Below, one piece after another: positions 53,714 to 63,243 of a stretch of DNA of 64,000 nucleotides; within the stretch, counting starts at the first letter, position 1; the number at the start of each line of letters is the position of its first letter. Under the pieces are notes generated by a model. It had not been told where the DNA came from and did not search any database. It worked only from the letters and a program-made list of their open reading frames with translations. The stretch is from positions 434,001-498,000 of the forward strand of contig CAWEIK010000003.1 of NCBI GenBank assembly GCA_963809175.1, read 5' to 3'. The position numbers were made by a program, and so were the translations under genes. This DNA comes from JACCTU01 sp963809175. Lineage in GTDB: Bacteria; Actinomycetota; Thermoleophilia; Gaiellales; Gaiellaceae.

Positions 53714-55237
53714 TCACATCCGGTCGGGGGCCTCGACGCCGATCAGGTCGAGGCTGCGCGCGATCACCGCTTTCGTCGCGATCACGAGGCCGAGCCGGAA
53801 CGGCTGCGCCACGCCCTCGTCGATCACGCGATGGTGGTGGTAGAAGCGGTGGAAGTCGTCGGCGACGCGGATCGCGTAGTTCGGCAGAGCGTGCGGCGCA
53901 CGGCGCTCCGTCGCCTCCGCCACCACGCCCGGGAACTCGGCGAGCCGCTTGACCAGGTCGCGCTCCTCGCGCGCGAGCTCGCCCGGAGGGTCGGCGGTCG
54001 GCTCGGCGCCCTCGACGTTCCGAAGGATGCCGGCGATCCGCGCGTGCGCGTACTGCACGTAGTACACGGGGTTCTTCTCGGACTTCTCGCGCGCGAGGTC
54101 GACGTCGATCTCGATCGTCTGGTCGTGCCCGCGCGAGACGAGGTACCAGCGCGCCGCGTCGACGCCGACCTCGTCGACGAACTCGTCGAGAAAGACGACG
54201 TCGCCGCGACGCTTCGACATCTTCGTCTGCTCGCCGCCACGGGTGAGGTGGACGAGTTGGTAGAGCAGCACCTCGACGCGCGCCGGGTCGTACCCGAGCA
54301 TGCGCGCGACGGCCGCGTACCAGTTGCGCGTCCCGTGGTGGTCGGCGCCGAGCACGTAGATCGCATGGTCGAAGCCGCGTTCGAGCTTGTCGACGAGGTA
54401 CACGACGTCGGCCGCGCGATACGTCGGCGCGCGACCTTCCGAGCGAAGGAGCACGCGGTCGTCCTCGTCGCCGTACGCCGACGACCTGGCCCACAGCGCG
54501 CCGTCCTTCTCGTACGTGTCGAGCTTCGGAAGGACCTCCGGCAGCCGGCTCTCGAGCTCGCTCTGGCGCGCCCAGGAGTCGAAATGGATTCGGAACCGCT
54601 CGAGCGAAGCGTCGATGCGCTCGAGCATCTTCGGCACCGGGTCTCCGTCGACGGCGGCGAGCTCGCGGACGTAGTCGCCCCGGTAGCCGTCCTCCGGCGG
54701 CTCCTCGCCCCGCCTCATTGCTTCGACCGACTCGCGAAAGCGATCCATCTGCGCGCCCGAGTCGTTGTAGTAGTACTCGCGCTCGACGTCGTGGCCGGCG
54801 AACGAGAGCAGCCGCGCGACCGAGTCGCCGTAGGCGCCGTTCCGTGCCGCCGCGACGGTGATCGGGCCGGTCGGGTTCGCCGAGACCGCCTCGACCTGGA
54901 AGCGCTCGCGCGGCGCAGCCCAGCCGGCTCCGTAGTCGCTTCCCGCGGCGAGGATCTCCGCGAGTGCGTCCCGGTACCACTCGCGGGCGACCCAGAGGTT
55001 GACGAAGCCGGGGCCGGCGACCTCGGCACGCTCGACGCGCGGGCTCGCGGCAAGGGAGTCGGCGAGCTCCTGGGCGAGATCGCGCGGCGACCGCCTCCGC
55101 TCGGGAGCGAGCCGAAGCGCGACGTTGGTCGCGTAGTCGCCGTGCGACGCGTCGGAAGGACGCTCGAGCTCGACCGGAGACCCGGCTGCTTCCTCGACCT
55201 CGGCGGCGAGGCGCGTGACGGCATTCGTCGGAGACAT
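53714..55237 (-). CDS. argS: Arginyl-tRNA synthetase with degenerate HIGH motif
   Basis: 507 residues from ATG 55237. N-terminal additional domain, then the class I core: VSANPTGP is conserved but the next positions read ITVAAARNGAYGD, where other ArgRS have LHVGH followed by R-G/N. KMSK is intact (QTKMSKRRGDVV), and the anticodon-binding domain (FHRFYHHHRVI) is complete. Charges tRNA-Arg. If this is the only ArgRS, the altered motif must still support catalysis. Divergent from a DUF3467 gene. Confidence 0.92.
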   Translation of the reverse strand: MSPTNAVTRLAAEVEEAAGSPVELERPSDASHGDYATNVALRLAPERRRSPRDLAQELADSLAASPRVERAEVAGPGFVNLWVAREWYRDALAEILAAGSDYGAGWAAPRERFQVEAVSANPTGPITVAAARNGAYGDSVARLLSFAGHDVEREYYYNDSGAQMDRFRESVEAMRRGEEPPEDGYRGDYVRELAAVDGDPVPKMLERIDASLERFRIHFDSWARQSELESRLPEVLPKLDTYEKDGALWARSSAYGDEDDRVLLRSEGRAPTYRAADVVYLVDKLERGFDHAIYVLGADHHGTRNWYAAVARMLGYDPARVEVLLYQLVHLTRGGEQTKMSKRRGDVVFLDEFVDEVGVDAARWYLVSRGHDQTIEIDVDLAREKSEKNPVYYVQYAHARIAGILRNVEGAEPTADPPGELAREERDLVKRLAEFPGVVAEATERRAPHALPNYAIRVADDFHRFYHHHRVIDEGVAQPFRLGLVIATKAVIARSLDLIGVEAPDRM

Positions 55238-55255
55238 GGGCTGTATCGTAGGAGC

Positions 55256-55549
55256 ATGGTGGACGACGACGCGCAAGAGCGGCATCTCAACATCCATCTC
55301 GACCCCGAACACCTCGCGGGCGTCTACTCGAACTTCGCCAACGTCAGCTTTTCGAGCTACGAGTTCACGATCACCTTCGCCCGGATCGACCACGAGGTCG
55401 AGGAGGGTGACGTGCCCGGAGTCGTCGTCTCCCGGATCAACATGGCGCCGCAGTTCATGCGCGAGCTCCTCGACGCGATGAACGACTCCTGGTCGCGCTA
55501 CTCGACCGCCCAGGGCATCAGGGATCTTCCCGAGACCGACGACCATTAG
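55256..55549 (+). CDS. DUF3467 domain protein
   Basis: 97 residues; ATG 55256 with GGAG just before it. LNIHLDPEHLAGVYSNFANVSFSSYEFTITFAR then VVSRINMAPQFMRELLDAMND match DUF3467. Function unknown. Eighteen bases separate it from divergent argS. Its stop region overlaps the convergent M48 gene by about 30 bases. Confidence 0.82.
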   Translation: MVDDDAQERHLNIHLDPEHLAGVYSNFANVSFSSYEFTITFARIDHEVEEGDVPGVVVSRINMAPQFMRELLDAMNDSWSRYSTAQGIRDLPETDDH

Positions 55550-56687
55550 CGTCCGCCATGCCGGCACGTTCGGCCAGCGTCGGGTGCGTTCCGAACGGGA
55601 TCGTCCACCAGCGCGGCGGGCTCGGGTCGCGGACGCCCGCCTCGGCGAGGTCGGCAAAGAAGCTCTTCGCCGCGCCAGGATCGCGTGTCGTCTCGAGCGC
55701 GATCCAGTCCGCCTCAGCTTCGTAGCGACGAGAGATCGCGTTGACGATCGGCGTCGCGGCGAGCAAGAGGACGAAGGCGACGAGGAGCGCGCGCGGGAGG
55801 TCTTCGGGCGCTCGTAACGGCGCGAGCCGGGCGAGCAGCGCGAGCCCCGGCACGAGCAGCAGCACGAACCACGCCAGCCCCTTCCAGAGATGCGAGCGCT
55901 TCACGTGCGCGAGCTCGTGCGCGACGAGGAACGCTCGCTCGGCCGCGGGCAGCGCCAGCGTCGACTCCCAGAGGATCACGCGCGTCGTCGGGCCGATCCC
56001 CAGCGCCTCCGCGTTCAGCAGGCGCGTGCGCCCGCTCGTGCGGCGCATCTCGACGTCGGGCCGCGGCAGTCCCTCGCGGGCCGCGAGCTCCTCGACCTGC
56101 CGGACGATCTCCGGATTCCGAACCGGCTCGAGCCGAGGGCTGAACAGCGGCTGCGCCACGATCACGGCCACCCCGACCGCGACGAACACCGGCGCGGCCA
56201 CGAGCCACCAGCGCTGCCCGAACCGCCACGCAAGCCAGAGACAGAGCGCGCACGCGAAGCCGAGCAGAGCGGCGCGCACGACGAGCGGGCCGAGCAGGTC
56301 GAACAGCCAGACGCCGTAGCCGAGCTCCGCGATGCCGTAGCGCCGCTGCCACCAGAGCGTCGCGAGCCCGAACGGCAGCCGGGCGACGAGCAACGCTGCC
56401 GCGGCGAGGGCGCCGACCTCGGCTGCGCGCAGGAGCGTCGGACCACGCAGCGGTAGCCGAACGCGCGTCAAAGCGACGAGTGCGACGAGCTCGGCGACGA
56501 GCGCACCGAGCGCGAAGAGGCGCAGCACCGCGTCGTGACGCTCGGCCCGCGCAAGGTCGAGCGCGGCGAACGGTGCCAGCGCCGGCTGAACCTCCAGCCC
56601 ACCCGGAACCTCGGTCCGCCAGAGCAGAACCGCGGCGACGATCCAGACCGCCGTTAGGGTTCCGACCCCGATGCGCGTCGCCGTCAT
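55518..56687 (-). CDS. M48-family membrane metalloprotease
   Basis: 389 residues. N-terminal half has several membrane helices; zinc motif in FLVAHELAHVKRSH (HExxH), then another membrane pair and the third ligand in SRRYEAEADWIAL. Similar to HtpX/Ste24-like CAAX-type proteases used in membrane quality control. ATG 56687; the first 17 bases overlap the divergent metallophosphatase start. Confidence 0.88.
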   Translation of the reverse strand: MTATRIGVGTLTAVWIVAAVLLWRTEVPGGLEVQPALAPFAALDLARAERHDAVLRLFALGALVAELVALVALTRVRLPLRGPTLLRAAEVGALAAAALLVARLPFGLATLWWQRRYGIAELGYGVWLFDLLGPLVVRAALLGFACALCLWLAWRFGQRWWLVAAPVFVAVGVAVIVAQPLFSPRLEPVRNPEIVRQVEELAAREGLPRPDVEMRRTSGRTRLLNAEALGIGPTTRVILWESTLALPAAERAFLVAHELAHVKRSHLWKGLAWFVLLLVPGLALLARLAPLRAPEDLPRALLVAFVLLLAATPIVNAISRRYEAEADWIALETTRDPGAAKSFFADLAEAGVRDPSPPRWWTIPFGTHPTLAERAGMADANGRRSREDP

Positions 56688-57396
56688 CTCCGACATTCAC
56701 GCAAATCTGCACGCCCTCGAGGCGGTGTTGCGTGAGATCGACGGCGAGCAACCCGACGCGCTCTGGTGCCTGGGCGACCTCGTCGGCTACGGAGCGAGGC
56801 CGAACGAGTGCTGCCGGCTCGTCCAGGAGCGGGCCGATCTGTGCCTGGTCGGCAACCACGACCTCGTCGCGCTCGGGACGCTCGGGATCGAGGACTTCAA
56901 CCCCGAGGCGGCCGAGGCGGCGCGCTGGACCGCGAGCGCCCTCGACGACGAGTCGCGCTCCTTCCTCGCCTCGCTCCCGCCGAGCGCCGCGCCGGAGCAC
57001 GCCCAGCTCTTCCACGCGAGCGCCCGCGACCCGGTCTGGGAGTACGTGCTCACGGACGAGGCGGCGACCGCCACCCTGCTCCTGACGACGGCGCCGGTCG
57101 TCCTCGTCGGACACAGCCACATCGCGCTGGCCGTGACCCTCGCGGACAGGCTCGTCGAGGGCGGGCTGGCCCCGGGCGGAACGACGAAGGAGCTCGACGG
57201 GCGCTGGCTGCTCAACCCGGGCTCGGTCGGTCAGCCGCGGGACGGCGACCCGGACGCCGCCTGGCTGCTCCTCGATTTCGAGGCGAGGTTTGCCTCGTTC
57301 CGTCGCGTCGCATACCCCATCTTGGAAACGCAGAGGGAGCTGCGAGAGGCGGGGCTGCCCGAGGCGCTCGCAGCGCGGCTCGCCGTGGGTCAATGA
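56671..57396 (+). CDS. YfcE/MJ0936-type metallophosphoesterase
   Basis: 241 residues. Metal motifs in order: VISDIHANLHALEAVL (DxH), CLGDLVGYGARPNEC (GD), LVGNHDLVALG (GNHD), VGHSHIALA (GHxH), LLNPGSVGQPRDGDP. A compact calcineurin-like phosphoesterase for cyclic nucleotides or phosphodiesters; exact substrate unknown. Confidence 0.88.
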   Translation: MRVAVISDIHANLHALEAVLREIDGEQPDALWCLGDLVGYGARPNECCRLVQERADLCLVGNHDLVALGTLGIEDFNPEAAEAARWTASALDDESRSFLASLPPSAAPEHAQLFHASARDPVWEYVLTDEAATATLLLTTAPVVLVGHSHIALAVTLADRLVEGGLAPGGTTKELDGRWLLNPGSVGQPRDGDPDAAWLLLDFEARFASFRRVAYPILETQRELREAGLPEALAARLAVGQ

Positions 57397-57412
57397 ACGA
57401 AAGGGGTGCAAG

Positions 57413-57913
57413 TTGGCAGAGCTGACGAATCTCGAGGCGAAGCTGGGCGAGGTGATCGGCCTCGCGCAGGCCGGCCAGGCCGCGACGAAGAAGGTCAAGA
57501 CGCTGGCCCGCAAGGAGAAGCAGAAGGATCTCGTCGAGACGCTCGACAAGATGGCCCAGGAGGCCGCCGAGACTGCGAAGCGCGGGACCGAGGTCGCCGG
57601 CCGGTTCGAGGGCAAGAAGTCCGCGATCCAGAAGAAGGCGCGCGAGACGAAGGAGAAGGCGTCCGAGATGATGGACACCTACCTCGACGACGAGCCCGAC
57701 GCGCTCGACGGCTTCGAGTTCCTCACGATGGCGGAGGCCGGCGAGGTCGGCCACTGGACGGTCGTCGAAAAGCTGAACGAAGATGCGCGCAACCGTGACG
57801 TTCAGCAGCTCGTCGATTGGGCGAAGCCGATTCAAGAGCGGCACTTCCAGCAGGCCATCGAGGGATCCGTCGTGCTCGCGCGCGAGGAGGACCCCTACGA
57901 GACTGCGTCCTAG
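57413..57913 (+). CDS. Helical protein, possibly ferritin-like
   Basis: 166 residues from TTG 57413 after AAAGGGG. Long helices rich in Lys/Glu/Ala (ATKKVKTLARKEKQKD; MAQEAAETAKRG; AIQKKARETKEKASEMM) and a His/Glu-bearing C-terminus (VEKLNEDARNRDVQQLVDW, QERHFQQAIEG). Four-helix bundle is likely. No confident family. Confidence 0.65.
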   Translation: MAELTNLEAKLGEVIGLAQAGQAATKKVKTLARKEKQKDLVETLDKMAQEAAETAKRGTEVAGRFEGKKSAIQKKARETKEKASEMMDTYLDDEPDALDGFEFLTMAEAGEVGHWTVVEKLNEDARNRDVQQLVDWAKPIQERHFQQAIEGSVVLAREEDPYETAS

Positions 57914-58342
57914 CAAGCTCGGGCTTCTCTTCCTGCTCGCAGTTGCGGGCTGCGGCGGGGGCGGCGGCGACACCGCCCCCCGCCCGGCCCCGAGATCGAG
58001 CGAGCGACCGCGGAACGGCTCGCGTCGACGAGCGACTCGATCGCGGACGCGCTGGACAACGGCGACGTCTGCGGCGCCGCCGGTCTCGCCGACCAGCTGA
58101 ACGATCAGGTGATCGAGGCGATCAACGCCGGCCGGGTCCCGCCGGCGTTCCAGGAGGACCTGCAGTCGCGGGCCAACGAGCTCGTCAACACCGTCAACTG
58201 CCCGCAGACGACCGACCAGGACGAGGACGACGAGAAGAAGGACGAGAAGGAGAAGAAGGACAAGCAGAACGACGACGAGCAGTCCGAGGAGGAGCCCGTC
58301 CCGACCGAGCCTGTGCCGACCGTCCCGGAGGACGAGGAGTGA
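57903..58342 (+). CDS. Lipoprotein with charged tail (frame-shifted)
   Basis: Lipoprotein signal LGLLFLLAVAGC followed by Gly-rich linker; no ATG, GTG or TTG is in frame, and a CTG at 57903 is the best start. Near 57985, in a run of C, the frame changes and continues ERATAERLASTSDSIADAL, NGDVCGAAGLADQLNDQV and a disulfide-type second Cys (VNTVNCPQT). The last 45 residues alternate Asp/Glu and Lys, then Pro-rich. Its stop overlaps the kinase start (GTGA), suggesting that it is a sensor or partner of that kinase. Confidence 0.65.
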
Positions 58343-59397
58343 GCGTCGAGACGATCGCCGGGGGCCGCTACCGGGTCGAGCGCGTGCTCGGCCAAGGCGC
58401 AATGGCCAAGGTGGTGCTCGCGCACGACGAAGAGCTCGGCCGCGAGGTCGCCGTCAAGCTCCTCGACGAAGGGCTCGCGGCCGACCCGAGCTTCCGCGCG
58501 CGCTTCGCCCGCGAGGCGCGCGTCGCCGCCGGCCTCTCGCACCCGAACGTCGTCACGGTCTTCGACGTCGGCGAGGACAACGGACGCCCGTTCATCGTCA
58601 TGGAGCTCGTGCCGGGTCGCACGCTCGAGGAGCGGCTCCGCCGGGACGGCGCACTGAGCGAGAGCGACGTGCGCGCGATCGCGCGGCAGGTGTGCGCAGG
58701 CCTCGAGCACGCGCACGCGAACGGCCTGGTCCACCGCGACCTGAAACCCGGGAACCTGATCGAACGCGACGACGGCACGGTCAAGATCGCGGACTTCGGG
58801 ATCGCGCGCGCCGTCGAGGGAACCGAGCTCACCGAGGCGGGCACGGTCGTCGGGACCGCGGCGTACCTCGCCCCTGAGCAGGCCGAGGCGGGCACGGTCA
58901 CACCGGCGACCGACCTCTTCGCGCTCGGCGCGGTGCTCTACGAGCTGCTGACCGGCCGACAGCCGTGGAAGGTCGACTCGCTCGCGGCGCTCGCCGCCCG
59001 GCGCGACGCTCCGCCGCCCGAGCTTCCCGCGGACACCGCGCCCGGACTGCGGACCGCGATCGAGCGCTCCCTGCGGCCGGACCCGGACGACCGACCGTCG
59101 TCGGCCGCCGAGTTCGCACGTCTGCTCGACGACCGCGGCGCCGACGACGCGACCGTCGTGATCCCGCGCGCGGCAACGCGCCGCCGCCGGAAGCGCCGTC
59201 CGCTCGCGCCGCTCCTCGCGATCGTCGCGGGCGTGATCCTCCTCACGCTCGCGGTGCTCGGGCTCGCGCTCGGCATCGGCGACGACCCGCCGAACCCACC
59301 CGACACGCCCGCGCAGGTGCAGCCGATCCCCGACGGAGCGACGCCGAGCGAGGACGCGCGGGGTCTGGCCGACTGGTTGCGCGAGAACGCGGGCTAG
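58339..59397 (+). CDS. PknB-like Ser/Thr protein kinase
   Basis: 352 residues. GGRYRVERVLGQGAMAKVV (Gly-rich loop), EVAVKLLDE (Lys), HRDLKPGNL, KIADFGIARA, TAAYLAPEQAEAG, DLFALGAVLYELLTG. A juxtamembrane basic stretch (RRRRKRRP) and one membrane helix (LLAIVAGVILLTLAVLGLAL) precede a short external tail; no PASTA domains. Convergent with an ECF sigma gene sharing CTAG at the stops. Confidence 0.9.
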   Translation: MSVETIAGGRYRVERVLGQGAMAKVVLAHDEELGREVAVKLLDEGLAADPSFRARFAREARVAAGLSHPNVVTVFDVGEDNGRPFIVMELVPGRTLEERLRRDGALSESDVRAIARQVCAGLEHAHANGLVHRDLKPGNLIERDDGTVKIADFGIARAVEGTELTEAGTVVGTAAYLAPEQAEAGTVTPATDLFALGAVLYELLTGRQPWKVDSLAALAARRDAPPPELPADTAPGLRTAIERSLRPDPDDRPSSAAEFARLLDDRGADDATVVIPRAATRRRRKRRPLAPLLAIVAGVILLTLAVLGLALGIGDDPPNPPDTPAQVQPIPDGATPSEDARGLADWLRENAG

Positions 59398-59990
59398 GAC
59401 GAGATGACGACCGCGGCGGCAGGCTCTTCACTCGAGCTGCCGACCTTGATGCCCTCGCGGGCAAGCGCGAGCTGGACTTCCTCGCGCGCCTTGTAGATCC
59501 GCCACTTGACCGTGGCGAGCGTGATCTCGAGCGAGTCGGCGATCTCGGTGTACGAGAGGCCGACGATGTCGCGGAGCAAGAGCGCCATCTTCAGGTCGAC
59601 GCTGAGGTTCTCGACCGCACGCCAGACGGCGTCGATCGCCTCGAGCCGCTCGAACGGCGCGTCGAGCACCTCGAACGGCGGCACGTCCTCGAGCGCGACG
59701 ACGGCTCTCGGTCGCCGCTCGATCGCGCGGAGCTCGTCGAGCACGCGGTTCTTCGTCACCTGGAAGAGCCAGGTGGTGAACTTCGAGCGCAGCGAGAACT
59801 TCGGGAGGCCCTGGAAGACGCGAAGGAAGACCTCCTGCGTCAGGTCCTCGGCCAACGACCGGTCGTTGACGAGCCTCAACACGTAGTTGAAGACGGGCGT
59901 TTCGTACGCTCTGAGAATGAGGGAGAAGGCTCGTTCGTCCCCACGTTGAGCCTTCCGCAGAACTCCCAGATCTGGCTGCTGGAGCGACAC
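59394..59990 (-). CDS. ECF-type RNA polymerase sigma factor
   Basis: 198 residues. Region 2: FNYVLRLVNDRSLAEDLTQ then EVFLRVF and KFTTWLFQVTKNRVLDEL; region 4: LLLRDIVGLSYTEIADSLEI then TLATVKWRIYKAREE. No anti-sigma gene adjoins it; the convergent neighbour is a Ser/Thr kinase. GTG start. Confidence 0.9.
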   Translation of the reverse strand: MSLQQPDLGVLRKAQRGDERAFSLILRAYETPVFNYVLRLVNDRSLAEDLTQEVFLRVFQGLPKFSLRSKFTTWLFQVTKNRVLDELRAIERRPRAVVALEDVPPFEVLDAPFERLEAIDAVWRAVENLSVDLKMALLLRDIVGLSYTEIADSLEITLATVKWRIYKAREEVQLALAREGIKVGSSSEEPAAAVVISS

Positions 59991-60013
59991 GGGACGCGGC
60001 AGTATAGCCCGGT

Positions 60014-61490
60014 TCAGGCCGGGTCGGCCAAGGAGTTCCCGGTCATCTCGTCCGGCTTGTCCAGTCCGAGGAGCTGGAGGGCCGTCGGGGCCAGGTCCTT
60101 GAGCTCGCCTCCCTCCCTGAGGCGCTCGTCGTGGGCGGTCAGGATCAACGGAACGGGATTGGTCGTGTGGGCCGTGAAGGGGCTGACGCCGTCCGCCTCG
60201 AGCATGTGTTCAGCATTCCCGTGATCGGCGGTGACTAGACATGCACCGCCGAGGTTTTCCACAGTTTCCACAACCCTGAGCAGGCATTCGTCCACGGTTT
60301 CCACAGCTTGCACGACGGCCGGGATGGAGCCGGTGTGGCCGACCATGTCCGGGTTGGCGAAGTTGACGACGGCGAACCCGTAGCCCTCGGGGAGCTCGGC
60401 GCAGAAGCGGTCCGTGACCTCCCGGGCGGCCATCTCGGGCTTGTGGTCGTAGCTCGGCACGTCGCGCGGGCTCGGCACGAGGATCCGGGTCTCGCCTGCC
60501 CAGGGCTCCTCGCGGCCGCCGTTGAAGAAGTAGGTCACGTGGGCGTACTTCTCCGTCTCGGCGCAGTGGAGCTGACGGACGCCGTTGTGCGCGAGCACCT
60601 CCGCGAGCGTCTGCTGGACGAGCTGCTCGCCGAAGGCGACCGGGCAGTCGAGGTCGTCCCGGTACCGCGTCATGGTGGTCAGATCGACGCCCAGCTCCCG
60701 GAGCTTGATCGCTAATTGGCGTGCTCTGTCGGGCCGGAAGTTGAAGAAGATCGCGGTGTCCCTGCGCCGGCTCGAGCCGCGGCCGGCCCTCCACGCACAC
60801 CGGCAGGAGGAACTCGTCGGTCACACCCTGCTCGTAGCTGTCGCGGACGTAGGCGAGCGTGCTCGCCGTCGGCGTGCACGGCCCCACGATCGCGTCCAGT
60901 GCGAGCTGCGTCCGCTCCTCCCGGTTGTCACGGTCCATCGCGTAGTAGCGGCCGGCAACCGTCGCGATCCGATCGTCCGGCAGCTCGGCGAGGTCGCGCA
61001 GCGCGGACGTCGGCGACACGTCGCGGCCGTCGGTGAACGCGTGGATCCACGTCCGCTCGAGCATCCCCTCGCGCCGCGCGAGCTCGAGCAGCGCGCGCAG
61101 GTGCTCGACGTGCGAGTGGACGCCGCCGTACGAGACGAGCCCGAGCAGGTGGACGTCGCCGTCGCGTTCACGCGCGCGCCGGAACGCACCGACCAGCGCC
61201 TCGTTCTCGAAGAGCGAGCCGTCGCGCGCCGCGCGGTTCACGCGCTGGAGGTCCTGATCCAGGATGCGGCCGCTGCCGATCGTCAGGTGGCCGACCTCCG
61301 AGTTGCCCATCTGGCCGGGCGGCAGGCCGACCGCCTCGCCCGACGCAGCGAGGGTCGTGTGCGGGAACTCCGCCCACAGGCGGTCGAAGACCGGCGTGCG
61401 CGCGAGCTCGACCGCGTTCCCCGGCCCGGGCGGCGCGCAGCCCCACCCGTCCAGGATGACGAGGACTACGAGCGGACGGCCGCTTCGCAA
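60014..61490 (-). CDS. gpmI: 2,3-bisphosphoglycerate-independent phosphoglycerate mutase (frame-shifted)
   Basis: VVLVILDGWGCAPPGPGNAVE at the N-terminus, catalytic Ser in GQMGNSEVGH, then FTDGRDVSPTSAL, and after an extra base near 60765, FFNFRPDRARQLAIKL and TADHGNAEHM with metal ligands. The TTG at 61490 is inside tpiA; 1477 bases is 3n+1. Interconverts 3- and 2-phosphoglycerate. Last gene of the gap-pgk-tpiA-gpmI operon. Confidence 0.93.
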
Positions 61491-62188
61491 ATCGCCGCGA
61501 ACGACTCGACCTCGAGCGATGCGCCGCCGACGAGCGCCCCGTCGACGTCCGGCTGCGACAGGAGCTCCGCCGCGTTCTCGGGCTTGACCGAGCCTCCGTA
61601 GAGCACCGGGACCTCCAGCAACGTCTTGATCAGCCTGTGCGCGTCCTCGGCCTGCTCCGGCGTGGCCGTGCGACCGGTGCCGATCGCCCAGACCGGCTCG
61701 TAGGCGATCGCGAGCCGCTCGAGGTTGTCGTCGTCGACGACGGTCTTGATCGCTTCGACCTGGCGGCGGATGACGTGCTCCGTCTCCCCCGCCTCGCGCT
61801 CGTCCTCCGTCTCGCCCACGCACGCGATCACGTGCAGCCCCGCGTCGAGCGAGCCCTCGATGCGCAGCGCGGCCGACTCGTCGGTCTCGCCGAAGAGCTG
61901 GCGGCGCTCCGAGTGCGCGATGAGCGTTCCACCGACGCCCATGTCCTTGAGCGTCCAGGGCGACACCTCGCCGGTGTACGGACCCTCCTTCGCCCAGTGC
62001 GCGTTCTGCGCGAACACGCCGATCTCGGTGATCGCGAGCATCCCGATGGCGTCGTGCAGCGACGAGAACGGCGGGCACACGATCACGTCTGCGCCCTCGA
62101 AGCCGTCGAGCCGTGCGCGGAGCCGCGCGCAGAACTCCCGCGTCTCGTCGGGGCCCTTGTGCATCTTCCAGTTGCCGGCGATCAGCAT
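61466..62188 (-). CDS. tpiA: Triosephosphate isomerase
   Basis: 240 residues. AGNWKMHKGPDET (substrate Lys), TLIAHSERRQLFGE (His), AYEPVWAIGTGRTAT (catalytic Glu and loop 6), VLYGGSVKPENA, DGALVGGASL. Intact. Starts three bases after the pgk stop; its end overlaps the gpmI start. Confidence 0.96.
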   Translation of the reverse strand: MLIAGNWKMHKGPDETREFCARLRARLDGFEGADVIVCPPFSSLHDAIGMLAITEIGVFAQNAHWAKEGPYTGEVSPWTLKDMGVGGTLIAHSERRQLFGETDESAALRIEGSLDAGLHVIACVGETEDEREAGETEHVIRRQVEAIKTVVDDDNLERLAIAYEPVWAIGTGRTATPEQAEDAHRLIKTLLEVPVLYGGSVKPENAAELLSQPDVDGALVGGASLEVESFAAICEAAVRS

Positions 62189-62191
62189 CCG

Positions 62192-63243
62192 TCAGTCCTC
62201 CGGGATCGCGGCAACGCCGGGAAGCTCTTTGCCCGCGAGCAGCTCGAGCGACGCGCCGCCGCCCGTGGAGACCCAGTCGACGCGATCGGCCAGGCCCGCC
62301 TCGTGCAGGGCGCGCGCCGAGTCGGCTCCGCCGACGACGGTGTAGCCGTCGACCTCGCCGACCGCCTCCGCGACCGCCCGCGTGCCGGCAGCGAAGCGCG
62401 GCCACTCGAACACGCCCATGGGGCCGTTCCAGAAGACCGTCTTCGCACCGCGGATCCGCTCGGCGAAGTCGTGCTGCGTCTCCGGCCCGATGTCGAGCCC
62501 GAGCCACCCGTCCGGGAGCTCGTCGTACGGGACGACCTTCGTCTCGGCGTCCGGCTCGAACGCGGACGCGGCGACGACGTCCTTCGGCAGGACGACCTCG
62601 AACTCGAGGGGGTTCGACTCGCGCACCTCTTCCGCCATCTTCCCACCGATCAGCACCTCGTCGGCGCGCCCGCCGAGGTTCCTGAGCACCTCGAGCTTGT
62701 CCTGGACCTTCGCGCCGCCGGAGATCAGCAGGAACGGCCGCTCGACCTCGCCGAGCAATCGGCCCAGCATCTCGAGCTCCTGCTCCAGCAGGAGGCCGGC
62801 GTACGCGGGGAGGAGCTGCGCCACGCCGACCGTCGACGCGTGAGCCCGGTGAGCCGACCCGAAGGCGTCGTTCACGAAGAGGTCGCAGCCCTCCGCGAGC
62901 TCGCGCGCGAACGAGGGCTCGTTCGCGGTCTCGCGCGGGTCGAAGCGGGTGTTCTCGAGGACGACCACCCGGTCGTCGGGGAGCAGCTCGCGCAGACGCG
63001 CGCGGACCGGCTCCATCGAGTACCGCTCGCGATCGGCCTCCGACTTCGGCCGGCCGAGGTGCGAGCAGACGCGCACCTCGGTCGCGCCTCGCGGTCGAGG
63101 AGCAGCCGCAAGGTCGGCAGCGACGCCTCGATCCTCGTGTCGTCGGCGACGCGCCCGTCCTCGAGCGGGACGTTCAGGTCGGAGCGGACGAGCACGTGCT
63201 TGCCGGCGACGTCGGCGTCGCGCACCGAACGGGGTCTACGCAC
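62192..63243 (-). CDS. pgk: Phosphoglycerate kinase (frame-shifted near N-terminus)
   Basis: HVLVRSDLNVPLEDGRVADDTR lies in the first frame; near 63095 one base seems to be missing, and the second frame goes on VRVCSHLGRPK, NTRFDPRET, NDAFGSAHRAHAST, LLISGGAKVQDKLEVL, TVFWNGPMGVFE, STGGGASLELLAGK. About 350 residues, shorter than the usual 390-400 mainly at surface loops. GTG 63243 overlaps the gap stop. Confidence 0.93.
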
